DNA from: Candidatus Woesearchaeota archaeon
Lineage (GTDB): Archaea > Nanobdellota > Nanobdellia > Woesearchaeales > BM511
Reading direction: 5' to 3'
Length of the DNA: 32,949 nucleotides
NCBI GenBank assembly: GCA_002867475.1
Contig: PKTL01000083.1
Span: 1 to 32,949 of the forward strand
The notes beneath the pieces are model-generated. The model was not told where the DNA came from and ran no database searches. It worked only from the letters and a program-made list of their open reading frames with translations. Each line of letters opens with the position of its first letter. Position 1 is the first letter of the stretch. A program made the translations under genes and the position numbers. This document shows, one piece after another, positions 17,826 through 24,957 of this stretch.

Positions 17826-18875
17826 TCAAACCCTCCACTGATAATCTCTTACTTTTGTTCCTTTTGCAAAAAATGTTGGGTGGTCTTCTGGTTTTTCTGA
17901 TCCTTGAGTCTTATACACTAATCCCCAAAGAAGTATCTCTTTTTCTGCTAGATTTAAAGGTCTTGTTTTGCCATTATCTTTTATCAACACGTTATTGTTC
18001 AGTTTCTCATAGAAATCCACTGTTCTTTGTGTTGGTATTGGAATCTGACTTTGTTCTAAAGGTATAATATTTCCTTGTCTAGAGTACATATCTATTACTG
18101 CTAGGTATGCTGCCACATCATGCGAATCTAAGGTTACTAGGTTTCTTTCACCCTCTGCCTGCGGGTGCTTGAATCTGATTATTCCTCTTTTGCTGTCGCA
18201 TTCGTGGGTTGAGTTGAATGAATATGATATTTTTTGCTTGTTTTCATTATCAATTACAGGAACTGAGGTTAGTTTGAACTTGTATCTTCCAGTTTTATGT
18301 CGAGATGGCATTTTTACATCAATCTCAGCACCATCCATTTCGACACCTCTTGCATCATCGTAAGGGAATAATTCTATTATTGATTTGAAATGTTTATCCT
18401 GAAAATAGTTGCTTATGCTAAATGGTTCATCTTCATCCCTATGTTTCAAACAAGCATATGCGTAAAGCTTCGCACCTTCAAGAGATTCAATAAGAGGGAT
18501 TTTTCTTGGTCTTAAGTCATCGCCGCTAAACGGCGTAAAAACTAGACCATTATATGCTTTGGCGTCGATTGATTCCATTGCTTCAAATCTTGCGTCAACT
18601 GGTCTAAAACTTGCAATTTCTTCGAGCGTTGGACTTTTTATATGGACTTCACCACCATATTTCCTGAATTCCCTTGATGGCGAGAATCCTTTTCCAAACT
18701 TCTTTTTTCTAACATTTTGTTTTGGAATAAGTTGAGTCTCAAGTATTACTGCTTCATCTAATTCTATTGCTTCTATCTCATGAACGTATTCGTCTGAAAT
18801 ATTTTTTACAGTGGAGAATTTTTTTATTTGACCAGGACTTCTTTCCTTGAAAAATGTTTTCTTATCAATAGACAT
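17826..18875 (-). CDS. Unknown protein, first gene of the nuclease-like cassette (349 aa)
   Basis: I do not recognise this protein. It has no signal peptide or membrane helix. The N-terminal ~70 residues are mixed-charge and end in a very basic patch (KKKFGKGFSPSREFRKYGG, ~58-76). A middle section contains EIDVKMPSRHKTGRYKFKL (~192-210) and later HECDSKRGIIRFKHPQ (~232-247), which look like beta-strand segments rich in Arg/Lys/His and could contact nucleic acid. The start ATG follows CAGTGAT by 5-6 nt. A TATA element at 18909-18916 makes it the promoter-proximal gene. Its end carries the Shine-Dalgarno of the 579-aa gene, so the proteins are probably made together. Confidence 0.82.
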   Translation of the reverse strand: MSIDKKTFFKERSPGQIKKFSTVKNISDEYVHEIEAIELDEAVILETQLIPKQNVRKKKFGKGFSPSREFRKYGGEVHIKSPTLEEIASFRPVDARFEAMESIDAKAYNGLVFTPFSGDDLRPRKIPLIESLEGAKLYAYACLKHRDEDEPFSISNYFQDKHFKSIIELFPYDDARGVEMDGAEIDVKMPSRHKTGRYKFKLTSVPVIDNENKQKISYSFNSTHECDSKRGIIRFKHPQAEGERNLVTLDSHDVAAYLAVIDMYSRQGNIIPLEQSQIPIPTQRTVDFYEKLNNNVLIKDNGKTRPLNLAEKEILLWGLVYKTQGSEKPEDHPTFFAKGTKVRDYQWRV

Positions 18876-18908
18876 ATGTTATCACTGAATAAGTGTAACA
18901 TTTACTAA

Positions 18909-18916
18909 TATTTAAA
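18909..18916 (-). promoter_or_regulatory. Promoter (TATA box) of the three-gene cassette
   Basis: The minus strand reads TTTAAATA, preceded by an A-rich stretch that could serve as BRE. It is centred about 37 nt before the ATG at 18875, so transcription would start near 18886 and give an ~11-nt leader just long enough to hold the GTGAT Shine-Dalgarno. No other TATA/BRE arrangement with this spacing is evident inside the cassette. Confidence 0.55.
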
Positions 18917-18946
18917 TTTTTCTATTTTTATAGAGAATAATCAGAT

Positions 18947-20458
18947 TCAAATCAAGCTTTTCCCAGTCATCTCTTTTGGCTGCTCAATTTTCAGTAGCTT
19001 CAATAATGTTGGTGCAACGTCAGCTAAACCACCACTTCGAATCTTCCTGTACCTTGTACCCACAAGACAGCATGGAACCTTATTTAATGTGTGTGAAGTA
19101 CAAGGAGAACCATCTTTTTGGATCATCATTTCAGCATTTCCATGATCTGCAATAATAAGTGCAGAACCGCCAAAATTAAGTGTTTTTGAAACGACTTTTC
19201 CAACACATTTATCGACTGTTTCGACTGCTTTAATGGTTGGTTTAATTTTTCCAGTATGGCCTACCATGTCACAGTTTGCAAAATTGACAACTATCAAGTC
19301 ATGTTTTTGCTTGTTCATCTCTTTAAGAAGTGAATCAGTAATCTCATAAGCACTCATCTCAGGCTTCAAGTCATATGTTGCGACTTTTGGGCTTGGAATA
19401 AGTACTCTATCTTCTCCAGCGTAAGGTTTTTCTATCTCGTCGTTAAAGAAGTATGTTACATGCGCATATTTTTCTGTTTCAGCTATTCGAAGTTGTGTTT
19501 TCTTGTTATCTTTTAACACCCTTGCTAAAACATTTTTTACATTTGTTCTTTCATATGCAACTGGAGAATCAATTTCAGCATAATATCTTGTCATAGCGAC
19601 AAAATTTATGTTCCGTCTGACTACATTGAATCCTCTAAATTTTGGATCTATCAGGCTTTGAGTTATCTGCCTTGCCCTGTCAGGTCTGTAATTGAAGAAT
19701 ATCAAGCTATCATCCTTATCGACTTTAGTAAAATCTGTTGTCATCCTTGGCTTGATAAACTCATCAAATTCTTTATCCTTATATGCTTGTTTTACTGCTT
19801 CATAGATATTCTTGAATTTTTTCTTGTCAGATTTTTCTTTTATCAAAAGATCGTAGAAAAGTTTTGTCCGATCCCATCTTTTGTCTCTATCCATCGCATA
19901 ATATCTTCCTGTAATGCTAGCGACCTTTGCAGGATATTTCTCAATTATTTTCAATAATTCATCAATATATTTCTTGACACTTTTTGGAGGCGTGTCACGA
20001 CCATCACTTATTATATGTATATAAGGTGTAACTTCATATCTGCTGCATAGTTCCACCAATGCAAAAAGGTGATTTTGATGAGCATGAACTCCTTGGTCTT
20101 GAAGCAAACCCATCAAATGCAAGTTTTTCTTGTTTTTTTTCGCATTTTTTATTGCTTCAAGAAAAGAATGATTATAAAAAAATTCATCATTTTCGATTGA
20201 ATTATTTATCTTTACCTGATCTTGGTATATTATTCTCCCACTTCCAATGGTTAAATGTCCTACTTCGCTTGAGCCTTGAAAGCCTTTTGGAAGACCGACT
20301 GCTTCCCCGCTTGCACCCAGCTTTGACTTTGGATATTTTCTAAAAAGTTTGTCAATATTTGGAGTTTTTGCTAATTTTATAGCGTTTCCCCTACGCCAGA
20401 AACGAAGCCCAAACCCATCCATTATTACTAATACCAACGGTTTTTTCCCATCACCCAT
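18947..20458 (-). CDS. gpmI: 2,3-bisphosphoglycerate-independent phosphoglycerate mutase
   Basis: A 503-residue alkaline-phosphatase-superfamily mutase of the long bacterial-type iPGM form. Metal-binding MDGFG occurs at 13-17 (Asp14) and the catalytic serine is Ser64 in GSSEVGHLTIGSGR. Later metal ligands include the VVNFANCDMVGH and IIADHGNAE stretches. It interconverts 3- and 2-phosphoglycerate; enolase, the next enzyme, is encoded about 1.7 kb upstream on the same strand. Many archaea use the shorter ApgM type instead, so this form suggests ancient transfer or a DPANN-typical choice. The ATG at 20458 lies 26-27 nt from a TATA box centred at ~20484, consistent with a leaderless mRNA. Confidence 0.95.
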   Translation of the reverse strand: MGDGKKPLVLVIMDGFGLRFWRRGNAIKLAKTPNIDKLFRKYPKSKLGASGEAVGLPKGFQGSSEVGHLTIGSGRIIYQDQVKINNSIENDEFFYNHSFLEAIKNAKKNKKNLHLMGLLQDQGVHAHQNHLFALVELCSRYEVTPYIHIISDGRDTPPKSVKKYIDELLKIIEKYPAKVASITGRYYAMDRDKRWDRTKLFYDLLIKEKSDKKKFKNIYEAVKQAYKDKEFDEFIKPRMTTDFTKVDKDDSLIFFNYRPDRARQITQSLIDPKFRGFNVVRRNINFVAMTRYYAEIDSPVAYERTNVKNVLARVLKDNKKTQLRIAETEKYAHVTYFFNDEIEKPYAGEDRVLIPSPKVATYDLKPEMSAYEITDSLLKEMNKQKHDLIVVNFANCDMVGHTGKIKPTIKAVETVDKCVGKVVSKTLNFGGSALIIADHGNAEMMIQKDGSPCTSHTLNKVPCCLVGTRYRKIRSGGLADVAPTLLKLLKIEQPKEMTGKSLI

Positions 20459-20480
20459 ATAATCTATATTGTGTTAGAAC

Positions 20481-20488
20481 TTTATATA
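20481..20488. promoter_or_regulatory. Shared, near-symmetric TATA box between divergent genes
   Basis: TTTATATA on the plus strand is TATATAAA on the minus strand. Its centre is 26-27 nt from the gpmI ATG (20458, minus) and ~28 nt from the TTG of the 268-aa gene (20513, plus), so one box could place leaderless transcripts in both directions. A second plus-strand box (~20497-20504) could instead serve the ATG at 20555. Confidence 0.45.
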
Positions 20489-20512
20489 TTTAATTATTTT
20501 ATATGATACTAC

Positions 20513-21319
20513 TTGTTAGTTAATTATATAAATCATGAACTATTCCAAAAAAAGATGAAAGAAATACAATATGATAATAGAGACATAATATCTTTTTGCA
20601 TATCAACAGGAGATGATAATTCCATACATGACCCTCAATATATGGAACCAAAAAGTAAAAGAGTGATTGTTCCTGGAATGCTTACATTAACAGACATTTT
20701 GAATAATTTCCCAACCGATCTTAAAAAAACAAGATCAATACTTGCTAATTTTGGATACGCAGTTAGTGAAGGAGACATCATAAGATTTGATGATGAAGAC
20801 ATATCAGATGTTGAAAAAAGAATCATTACAAAAGCTCATGATAATCCTAAAAAAGAGGACACCCACATATTTATGAATCGAGAAATACCAGAAATAGAAT
20901 ATTTAGGTGAAACCCATAAAAAAATCACATTTTCCCCACACCAAGCTGAATTATTTGCTAAAGTTCTTGGCACAAACATAACTAAAGAATCAAAGTTCCT
21001 ATATAGTCTTGCACTTTCATCTAGGGCTTTATTAGAATCGAAAGAAGATCTGAAACTATCAGATGAAAAAAAATTATCAGATATATTAGGTAATAAATTG
21101 CCTGCATATCAATCGATTTCTATTAACCTACCTAAAGTTTTTCCAGATATACATTTAGGAAAACAACTTAATTATTATATGTCAGTAAGTAGTGAAGATG
21201 AGAAACATTTCCAGTTTGATATCCAATGCATCCAAGGCTTGAAAGAGATATATAATGGAAGATACGAACTTTTAGCTGTTCCTGAGAAATTGGTTATGAG
21301 AATGGCAAGAGATCTATAA
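20513..21319 (+). CDS. Unknown cytoplasmic protein (268 aa)
   Basis: Not recognised. No signal peptide, membrane helix or catalytic motif is evident. Residues ~58-83 (LTLTDILNN through ILANFGYAV) form an HTH-like segment resembling the repeated segments of the 579-aa protein in the cassette, and ~140-200 is another helical part with LSDILGNKLP. The TTG at 20513 sits ~28 nt after a TATA box and would be leaderless. The ATG at 20555 (codon 15) is a credible alternative start with no strong Shine-Dalgarno. The gene is divergent from gpmI and its end overlaps the convergent 78-aa gene by 6 bp. Confidence 0.78.
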   Translation: MLVNYINHELFQKKMKEIQYDNRDIISFCISTGDDNSIHDPQYMEPKSKRVIVPGMLTLTDILNNFPTDLKKTRSILANFGYAVSEGDIIRFDDEDISDVEKRIITKAHDNPKKEDTHIFMNREIPEIEYLGETHKKITFSPHQAELFAKVLGTNITKESKFLYSLALSSRALLESKEDLKLSDEKKLSDILGNKLPAYQSISINLPKVFPDIHLGKQLNYYMSVSSEDEKHFQFDIQCIQGLKEIYNGRYELLAVPEKLVMRMARDL

Positions 21320-21550
21320 ATTGTTAAATAATTGCTTCATCTCTTTAAATGGTGTGATTGTTGATAGATAGCAATAAACCTTATCATAAAATGTGGGCTT
21401 ATAATGTTCAATAGGTTTAGCTGAAGAATCAAGAGTTTTATATTGAAAAGAAGTGCTAATATTTGAACCTTCAGGATACTTATCTGAATTTTCTTTCATT
21501 CCTTCAAGCACTTTTTCAAGGTTGTCTGATTCAGAATCTCGCGACCACAT
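21314..21550 (-). CDS. Unknown small protein (78 aa)
   Basis: A hydrophilic protein beginning MWSRDSESDNLEKVLEGMKE, with an aromatic second half (YKPTFYDKVYCYLSTITPF). I do not recognise it. Support comes from a TATA element (TTTATAAG, ~21575-21582 minus strand) about 28 nt before the ATG, the leaderless arrangement common in this window, and from full use of the space between neighbours. Its 3' end overlaps the convergent 268-aa gene by 6 bp. Confidence 0.6.
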   Translation of the reverse strand: MWSRDSESDNLEKVLEGMKENSDKYPEGSNISTSFQYKTLDSSAKPIEHYKPTFYDKVYCYLSTITPFKEMKQLFNNL

Positions 21551-21586
21551 TTTTATCTTATTGGAAAGCTCTACTTATAAATCTAA

Positions 21587-22048
21587 TTATTTTAAGGCTT
21601 TCATCTCTTTTATCAGTTGATATTGTTCTGTTTTTTTAAAATTTTCAAGCAAAACACTGTTATTGTCTAGTTTTTCACCGTATAAGACTTTGTTCCCTTG
21701 CTGGATATAGATTTCATCCACGCTTCCTAATTGAATATTGATAACCTTATAATCTAAATCTTCAGATAATTCATCTAAAGGTTCTTCATTTATCATTGCC
21801 CTATACGCATTTACCATACCTAAAGCAGTTACATGTTTAGCACTAGTGACTTGCTGGCTTCCAGCTTTTAAGAATGCAAAAAGATAATCTTTTGTATGGT
21901 TCCTTATGCTTTTTGCAGAGGATAAGCTACCCACTGAAACATTCTGTTCCAAGCCACCTTCCTCTAAACCTTCGATTGTTTCATTTATCAGATTGTTAAG
22001 TTCTCCATTTTGTAATGGGTTCCAATCATCAATATCTTTTATATCCAT
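21587..22048 (-). CDS. Unknown protein (153 aa)
   Basis: Starts MDIKDIDDWNPLQNGELNNL. The first half is acidic and helical; the middle (SAKSIRNHTKDYLFAFLKAGSQQVTS) is a conserved-looking helix pair; the C-terminal half is mixed. No known domain recognised. I start it at the ATG at 22048 rather than the upstream in-frame codon at 22111, because a TATA box (GTTTTATATA, 22071-22080 on the minus strand) is centred 26-27 nt before this ATG and the extra 21 residues would be encoded upstream of and across that promoter. It lies between enolase and the 78-aa gene, all on the same strand. Confidence 0.72.
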   Translation of the reverse strand: MDIKDIDDWNPLQNGELNNLINETIEGLEEGGLEQNVSVGSLSSAKSIRNHTKDYLFAFLKAGSQQVTSAKHVTALGMVNAYRAMINEEPLDELSEDLDYKVINIQLGSVDEIYIQQGNKVLYGEKLDNNSVLLENFKKTEQYQLIKEMKALK

Positions 22049-22117
22049 ATAAAAAAAGAAGTAAAGAAAGTATATAAAACTTTCTATTTTGTTATTACTA
22101 TTAAGTAACAAATAAAA

Positions 22118-23362
22118 TTAAAACTTAGAGTACTTAGCTTTTCTGCCAAGTTCTTCCTCGATCCTAAGAAGCTGATTATACTTAGCTACTCTATCGCTTC
22201 TTGCTGGTGCTCCAAGCTTTATTTGACCATTACCAAGAGCAACTGCAAGGTCTGCAATGAAAGGATCTTCAGTCTCCCCGCTTCGATGGCTGACCATGAC
22301 ACCCCATTTATTTCTAAGACTCATATTAGCTGCATCAATTGCTTGACTAAGAGTTCCAATCTGATTCACTTTCAACAAAAGAGCATTACAAAGCTTTTTC
22401 TCTTGAGCAACCCTTATCCTTTGAGGATTTGTTACAAGAAGATCATCACCAACCACTTGTAATTTCTTGTTTCGCTTAGTGAATTTTGCAAAATTATTAA
22501 AATCATCCTGATCGAAAGGATCTTCTATACTGATTATTGGATATGATTCAACCAGATCCTCATAGAATTCTATAATTTCTTCATCTTTAAGGCTTTTATC
22601 AACAGGTTTATACAATCCTTTTGAATAGTATTCGCTCGCTGCAGGATCCATGGCTATCTTTATCTTCTTATTATAACCTGCTTTACTTATTGCATCTTCT
22701 ATCATTGCTAATGCTTCTTCGGGCGTACTTATAGGTGGTGCAAACCCTCCTTCATCACCAACATTCCCAGCATTCAAACCATACCTTTTCTGGATTATAC
22801 TTTTTAATTCATGGTATGTTTCAGCAACCATCTCTGTCGCGTTTGAGAAATTTTTTGCTTTGATTGGTGCTATCATAAATTCTTGCATATTAAGATCATT
22901 GCCTGCATGCTTCCCCCCATTTATTATGTTTGCAAAAGGTATAGGAATTGTGTTCGCTTTTTTATTAAGGTATGAATATAATGTTTGATTCTGAATTTTT
23001 GCAGCACACCTTGCAGCTGCCATGGAAACACCAAGAATTGCGTTTGCACCAAGTTTTTTCTTGTTTTCAGTCCCATCTAAATCTATCATTGTCTGATCTA
23101 TTAATCTTTGATCAGTAATATCTATCCCCTTCATCTTCTTTGAAAGAATTTTATTAACATTGCTTACTGCTTTTTGGACACCTTTACCACCATATCGCTT
23201 CTTCTTATCTCTAAGCTCTACAGCTTCATATATTCCTGTTGATGCACCACTTGGAACGATTGCTCTACCCATAGACCCATTGGCATAAACTTCGACTTCC
23301 ACTGTTGGATTCCCTCTTGAATCCAGAACTTCTCTTGCTTTGATAGATTTTATCTTATCCAT
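22118..23362 (-). CDS. eno: Enolase
   Basis: A 414-residue enolase, normal length. Family motifs are intact: the N-terminal EVLDSRGNPTVEVEV, the flexible loop SGASTG (38-43), NVGDEGGFAP, the metal-ligand stretch ISIEDPFDQDD, VGDDLLVTNP and the C-terminal SHRSGETED. It converts 2-phosphoglycerate to phosphoenolpyruvate in the cytoplasm, following the phosphoglycerate mutase encoded ~1.7 kb downstream. Two TATA-like elements lie upstream on the minus strand: AATAAATA centred 26 nt before the ATG (leaderless) and TTTATAATA ~37 nt before it. Confidence 0.97.
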   Translation of the reverse strand: MDKIKSIKAREVLDSRGNPTVEVEVYANGSMGRAIVPSGASTGIYEAVELRDKKKRYGGKGVQKAVSNVNKILSKKMKGIDITDQRLIDQTMIDLDGTENKKKLGANAILGVSMAAARCAAKIQNQTLYSYLNKKANTIPIPFANIINGGKHAGNDLNMQEFMIAPIKAKNFSNATEMVAETYHELKSIIQKRYGLNAGNVGDEGGFAPPISTPEEALAMIEDAISKAGYNKKIKIAMDPAASEYYSKGLYKPVDKSLKDEEIIEFYEDLVESYPIISIEDPFDQDDFNNFAKFTKRNKKLQVVGDDLLVTNPQRIRVAQEKKLCNALLLKVNQIGTLSQAIDAANMSLRNKWGVMVSHRSGETEDPFIADLAVALGNGQIKLGAPARSDRVAKYNQLLRIEEELGRKAKYSKF

Positions 23363-23394
23363 TTATTGTTCACAACAAATACTCTATTTATTCC

Positions 23395-23403
23395 TATTAT
23401 AAA
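23395..23403 (+). promoter_or_regulatory. Candidate TATA box for the 23423-23552 structured element
   Basis: The plus strand reads TATTATAAA, centred at 23399, about 24-26 nt before the 5' arm of the outer stem of the structured element, so a transcript could begin exactly at that arm. Read on the minus strand it could also contribute to enolase transcription. Confidence 0.35.
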
Positions 23404-23422
23404 CTTTTCGATAAAGAAACCA

Positions 23423-23552
23423 TATCAGAAGTCATCGTCTGTGCCTATAAATTAATATTTACTTAATAAATATCATAAATATTAATTGGCCAGAACGAGA
23501 ATTGAGTAAAAATTTTTTTGCTTTACGAAATGAAGTAGTGTGACTTCTGATA
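23423..23552 (+). ncRNA. Candidate structured RNA (or TIR-bounded element), ~130 nt
   Basis: A perfect 12-bp inverted repeat, TATCAGAAGTCA (23423-23434) and TGACTTCTGATA (23541-23552), encloses further nested pairing. Bases 23435-23441 pair with 23491-23498 (one bulge), GCC 23443-23445 with GGC 23488-23490, and the 12-nt arm 23450-23461 pairs perfectly with 23476-23487 around a 14-nt loop. A second small hairpin (GTAAA 23506-23510 with TTTAC 23522-23526) completes a three-way-junction-like fold. A TATA box is correctly placed on the plus strand. There is no ORF, no tRNA T-loop, and it is not a recognised RNA family. A MITE with 12-bp terminal repeats is the alternative, though I see no target-site duplication. 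The strand is uncertain. Confidence 0.42.
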
Positions 23553-23590
23553 AATTAGATAAAATTAATTAAAAGTAAAATTGTAAAAAA

Positions 23591-23740
23591 TTATTTGCTT
23601 TGTTTTTCTGAGAAATCTTTGCATCCTAGATGCTTCAAAGGATTGTTTCCATGTCCTGCCCAAAAGTACTCAATCTCTTTTGTTCTTCTGTTCAAAACGT
23701 TTCTTAGTCTTGTTATCATGTTTATTACCTTGGATATCAT
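23591..23740 (-). CDS. Small basic protein (49 aa)
   Basis: Begins MISKVINMITRLRNVLNRRT and ends KDFSEKQSK, with a distinctive middle EYFWAGHGNNPLKHLGC. It has a basic N-terminal half and one Cys, and no membrane helix. The ATG at 23740 is ~26-28 nt after a TTTATATATC box (~23766-23775, minus strand), the leaderless pattern used by neighbours; an internal ATG at 23719 (42 aa) is the alternative. Non-repetitive composition and a matching promoter argue that it is real. Function unknown. Confidence 0.6.
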   Translation of the reverse strand: MISKVINMITRLRNVLNRRTKEIEYFWAGHGNNPLKHLGCKDFSEKQSK

Positions 23741-23813
23741 AATTTAGGGTTTAGAAATTAGGTTGGATATATAAAGCTTGCTAAAAATTTAAAAAAACAT
23801 TTATTTTTCTCGA

Positions 23814-24842
23814 CTATAAATTGTCTTTAAACTGCTTGTAGAACTTGTCAAAATCCTTCTCATTTACCACGCAGCCACAAGCATTTGTGTGACCTCCACC
23901 GTATCCTTTTACACTTTTAAGAGCATACTTTAATATTTCAGGAAGGTTATGTTTTGTGCTTCTTAAGCTCATCTTGAATTCATTTCCTTTTTTTCTACCA
24001 ATCATTATAACCTTTTCAGGATTTCTGTGAAGTAGTTCATTACTCATATCACTTGTAAAGCTCACTTTATTCTCTTCATAGAAGAATTTAATTATTTTTG
24101 GATCGCTTGTATCAATCCTTTTGTATATAGATTGGTATTCGGTTTCCATCTCTTCGAAGTATTTGTATACAAGTTTTCCTCTTGGACTTGTATGATTTAA
24201 TAATTCATAAGGGTCATCGATCCTGCTCATTATTTTTATCATCTTGTTTATCTGTGATGATTTTCCTTTTAGTATGAAACTAAATATCTTGCAAAGTGTT
24301 GACATCTTAGAATCAAACAATGCTTTTGGTGGAGTATCATGTTCTTTTGATAAAAGATCAGGATATTTTTTTATGAATCCATCCTTAAAATCTGGAAGAT
24401 ACCAGTCAGATACACAACCTATCATTGCTAACCAGATATCTTCAGAGCTGTCTGCTATCTTATAAGATTGATAACTAGTTGGACTATTATCAGAATCTTT
24501 GTCGATTCTTGGATTGAAATATTGTGATCCTCTTGGTTCTTGCGGTGCGTGATGATCTATCCAAAGTATTGGAACAGTTACTTGCTCTAAAAACTCGTTT
24601 GAGATCATTGGTTTATCTAATACAACAACTAAGTCAGGCAAATATTCATTTACTTTTGAAGCATATTCACCTTTAAGTTCAGGTGTACTTTTTACCATGA
24701 TACCTTTACCGAATCCCTTAAACCTATAAAGAAGAAGGAAGCTTATGAGCCCATCAGGATCATCATCATAAAAAAATAATGGCCTTTCTGAATCAAGAAT
24801 CTGTTTTCGTATCTTTTCAAAATCTGAATCCTTGATTGCCAT
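23814..24842 (-). CDS. DHH/DHHA1-family phosphoesterase
   Basis: A 342-residue protein with the RecJ/NrnA-like fold: motif I FFYDDDPDG (Asp26, 27, 28, 30), a second Asp in VVVLDKP (Asp76), the DHH motif at 96-98 (LWIDHHAP) and the C-terminal DHHA1 substrate-binding motif GYGGGHTNACG at 313-323. The metal-binding residues look complete, so it is probably active on short oligonucleotides, single-stranded nucleic acid or cyclic dinucleotides; which one cannot be told from sequence. The size fits the compact NrnA-like or archaeal GAN/RecJ-like group, lacking RecJ's extra domains. A TATA element (ATTATATAAA, ~24870-24879 minus) precedes the ATG by ~28-30 nt. Confidence 0.9.
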   Translation of the reverse strand: MAIKDSDFEKIRKQILDSERPLFFYDDDPDGLISFLLLYRFKGFGKGIMVKSTPELKGEYASKVNEYLPDLVVVLDKPMISNEFLEQVTVPILWIDHHAPQEPRGSQYFNPRIDKDSDNSPTSYQSYKIADSSEDIWLAMIGCVSDWYLPDFKDGFIKKYPDLLSKEHDTPPKALFDSKMSTLCKIFSFILKGKSSQINKMIKIMSRIDDPYELLNHTSPRGKLVYKYFEEMETEYQSIYKRIDTSDPKIIKFFYEENKVSFTSDMSNELLHRNPEKVIMIGRKKGNEFKMSLRSTKHNLPEILKYALKSVKGYGGGHTNACGCVVNEKDFDKFYKQFKDNL

Positions 24843-24957
24843 ATTATTAGAAGAAAAGAAATTGGTTTATATAATTTCTCATTAATAAAATTAATCAGTG
24901 ATTAATTAAATAATAATTAGAAAGATATATAAATATTTTAATTGAGTTTTATATTTA

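Noticed and set aside
13195-18875. Cassette as a restriction-modification or CRISPR-type system
   Set aside because: No methyltransferase motifs, no helicase Walker motifs, no Cas-like signatures and no repeat array; only the nuclease-like cores support a nucleic-acid role.
21314-22048. The 78-aa and 153-aa genes as a toxin-antitoxin pair
   Set aside because: Each has its own TATA box, they do not overlap, and neither shows a known toxin or antitoxin motif.
23423-23552. Structured element as a tRNA with intron or a C/D box RNA
   Set aside because: No T-loop or acceptor CCA-type arrangement; a CTGA and an ATGA occur but too close together and with mismatched C box for a typical C/D guide.
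23814-24842. DHH protein named as RecJ, GAN or a c-di-AMP phosphodiesterase
   Set aside because: Motifs show only the DHH/DHHA1 fold; specificity cannot be decided from the sequence alone.
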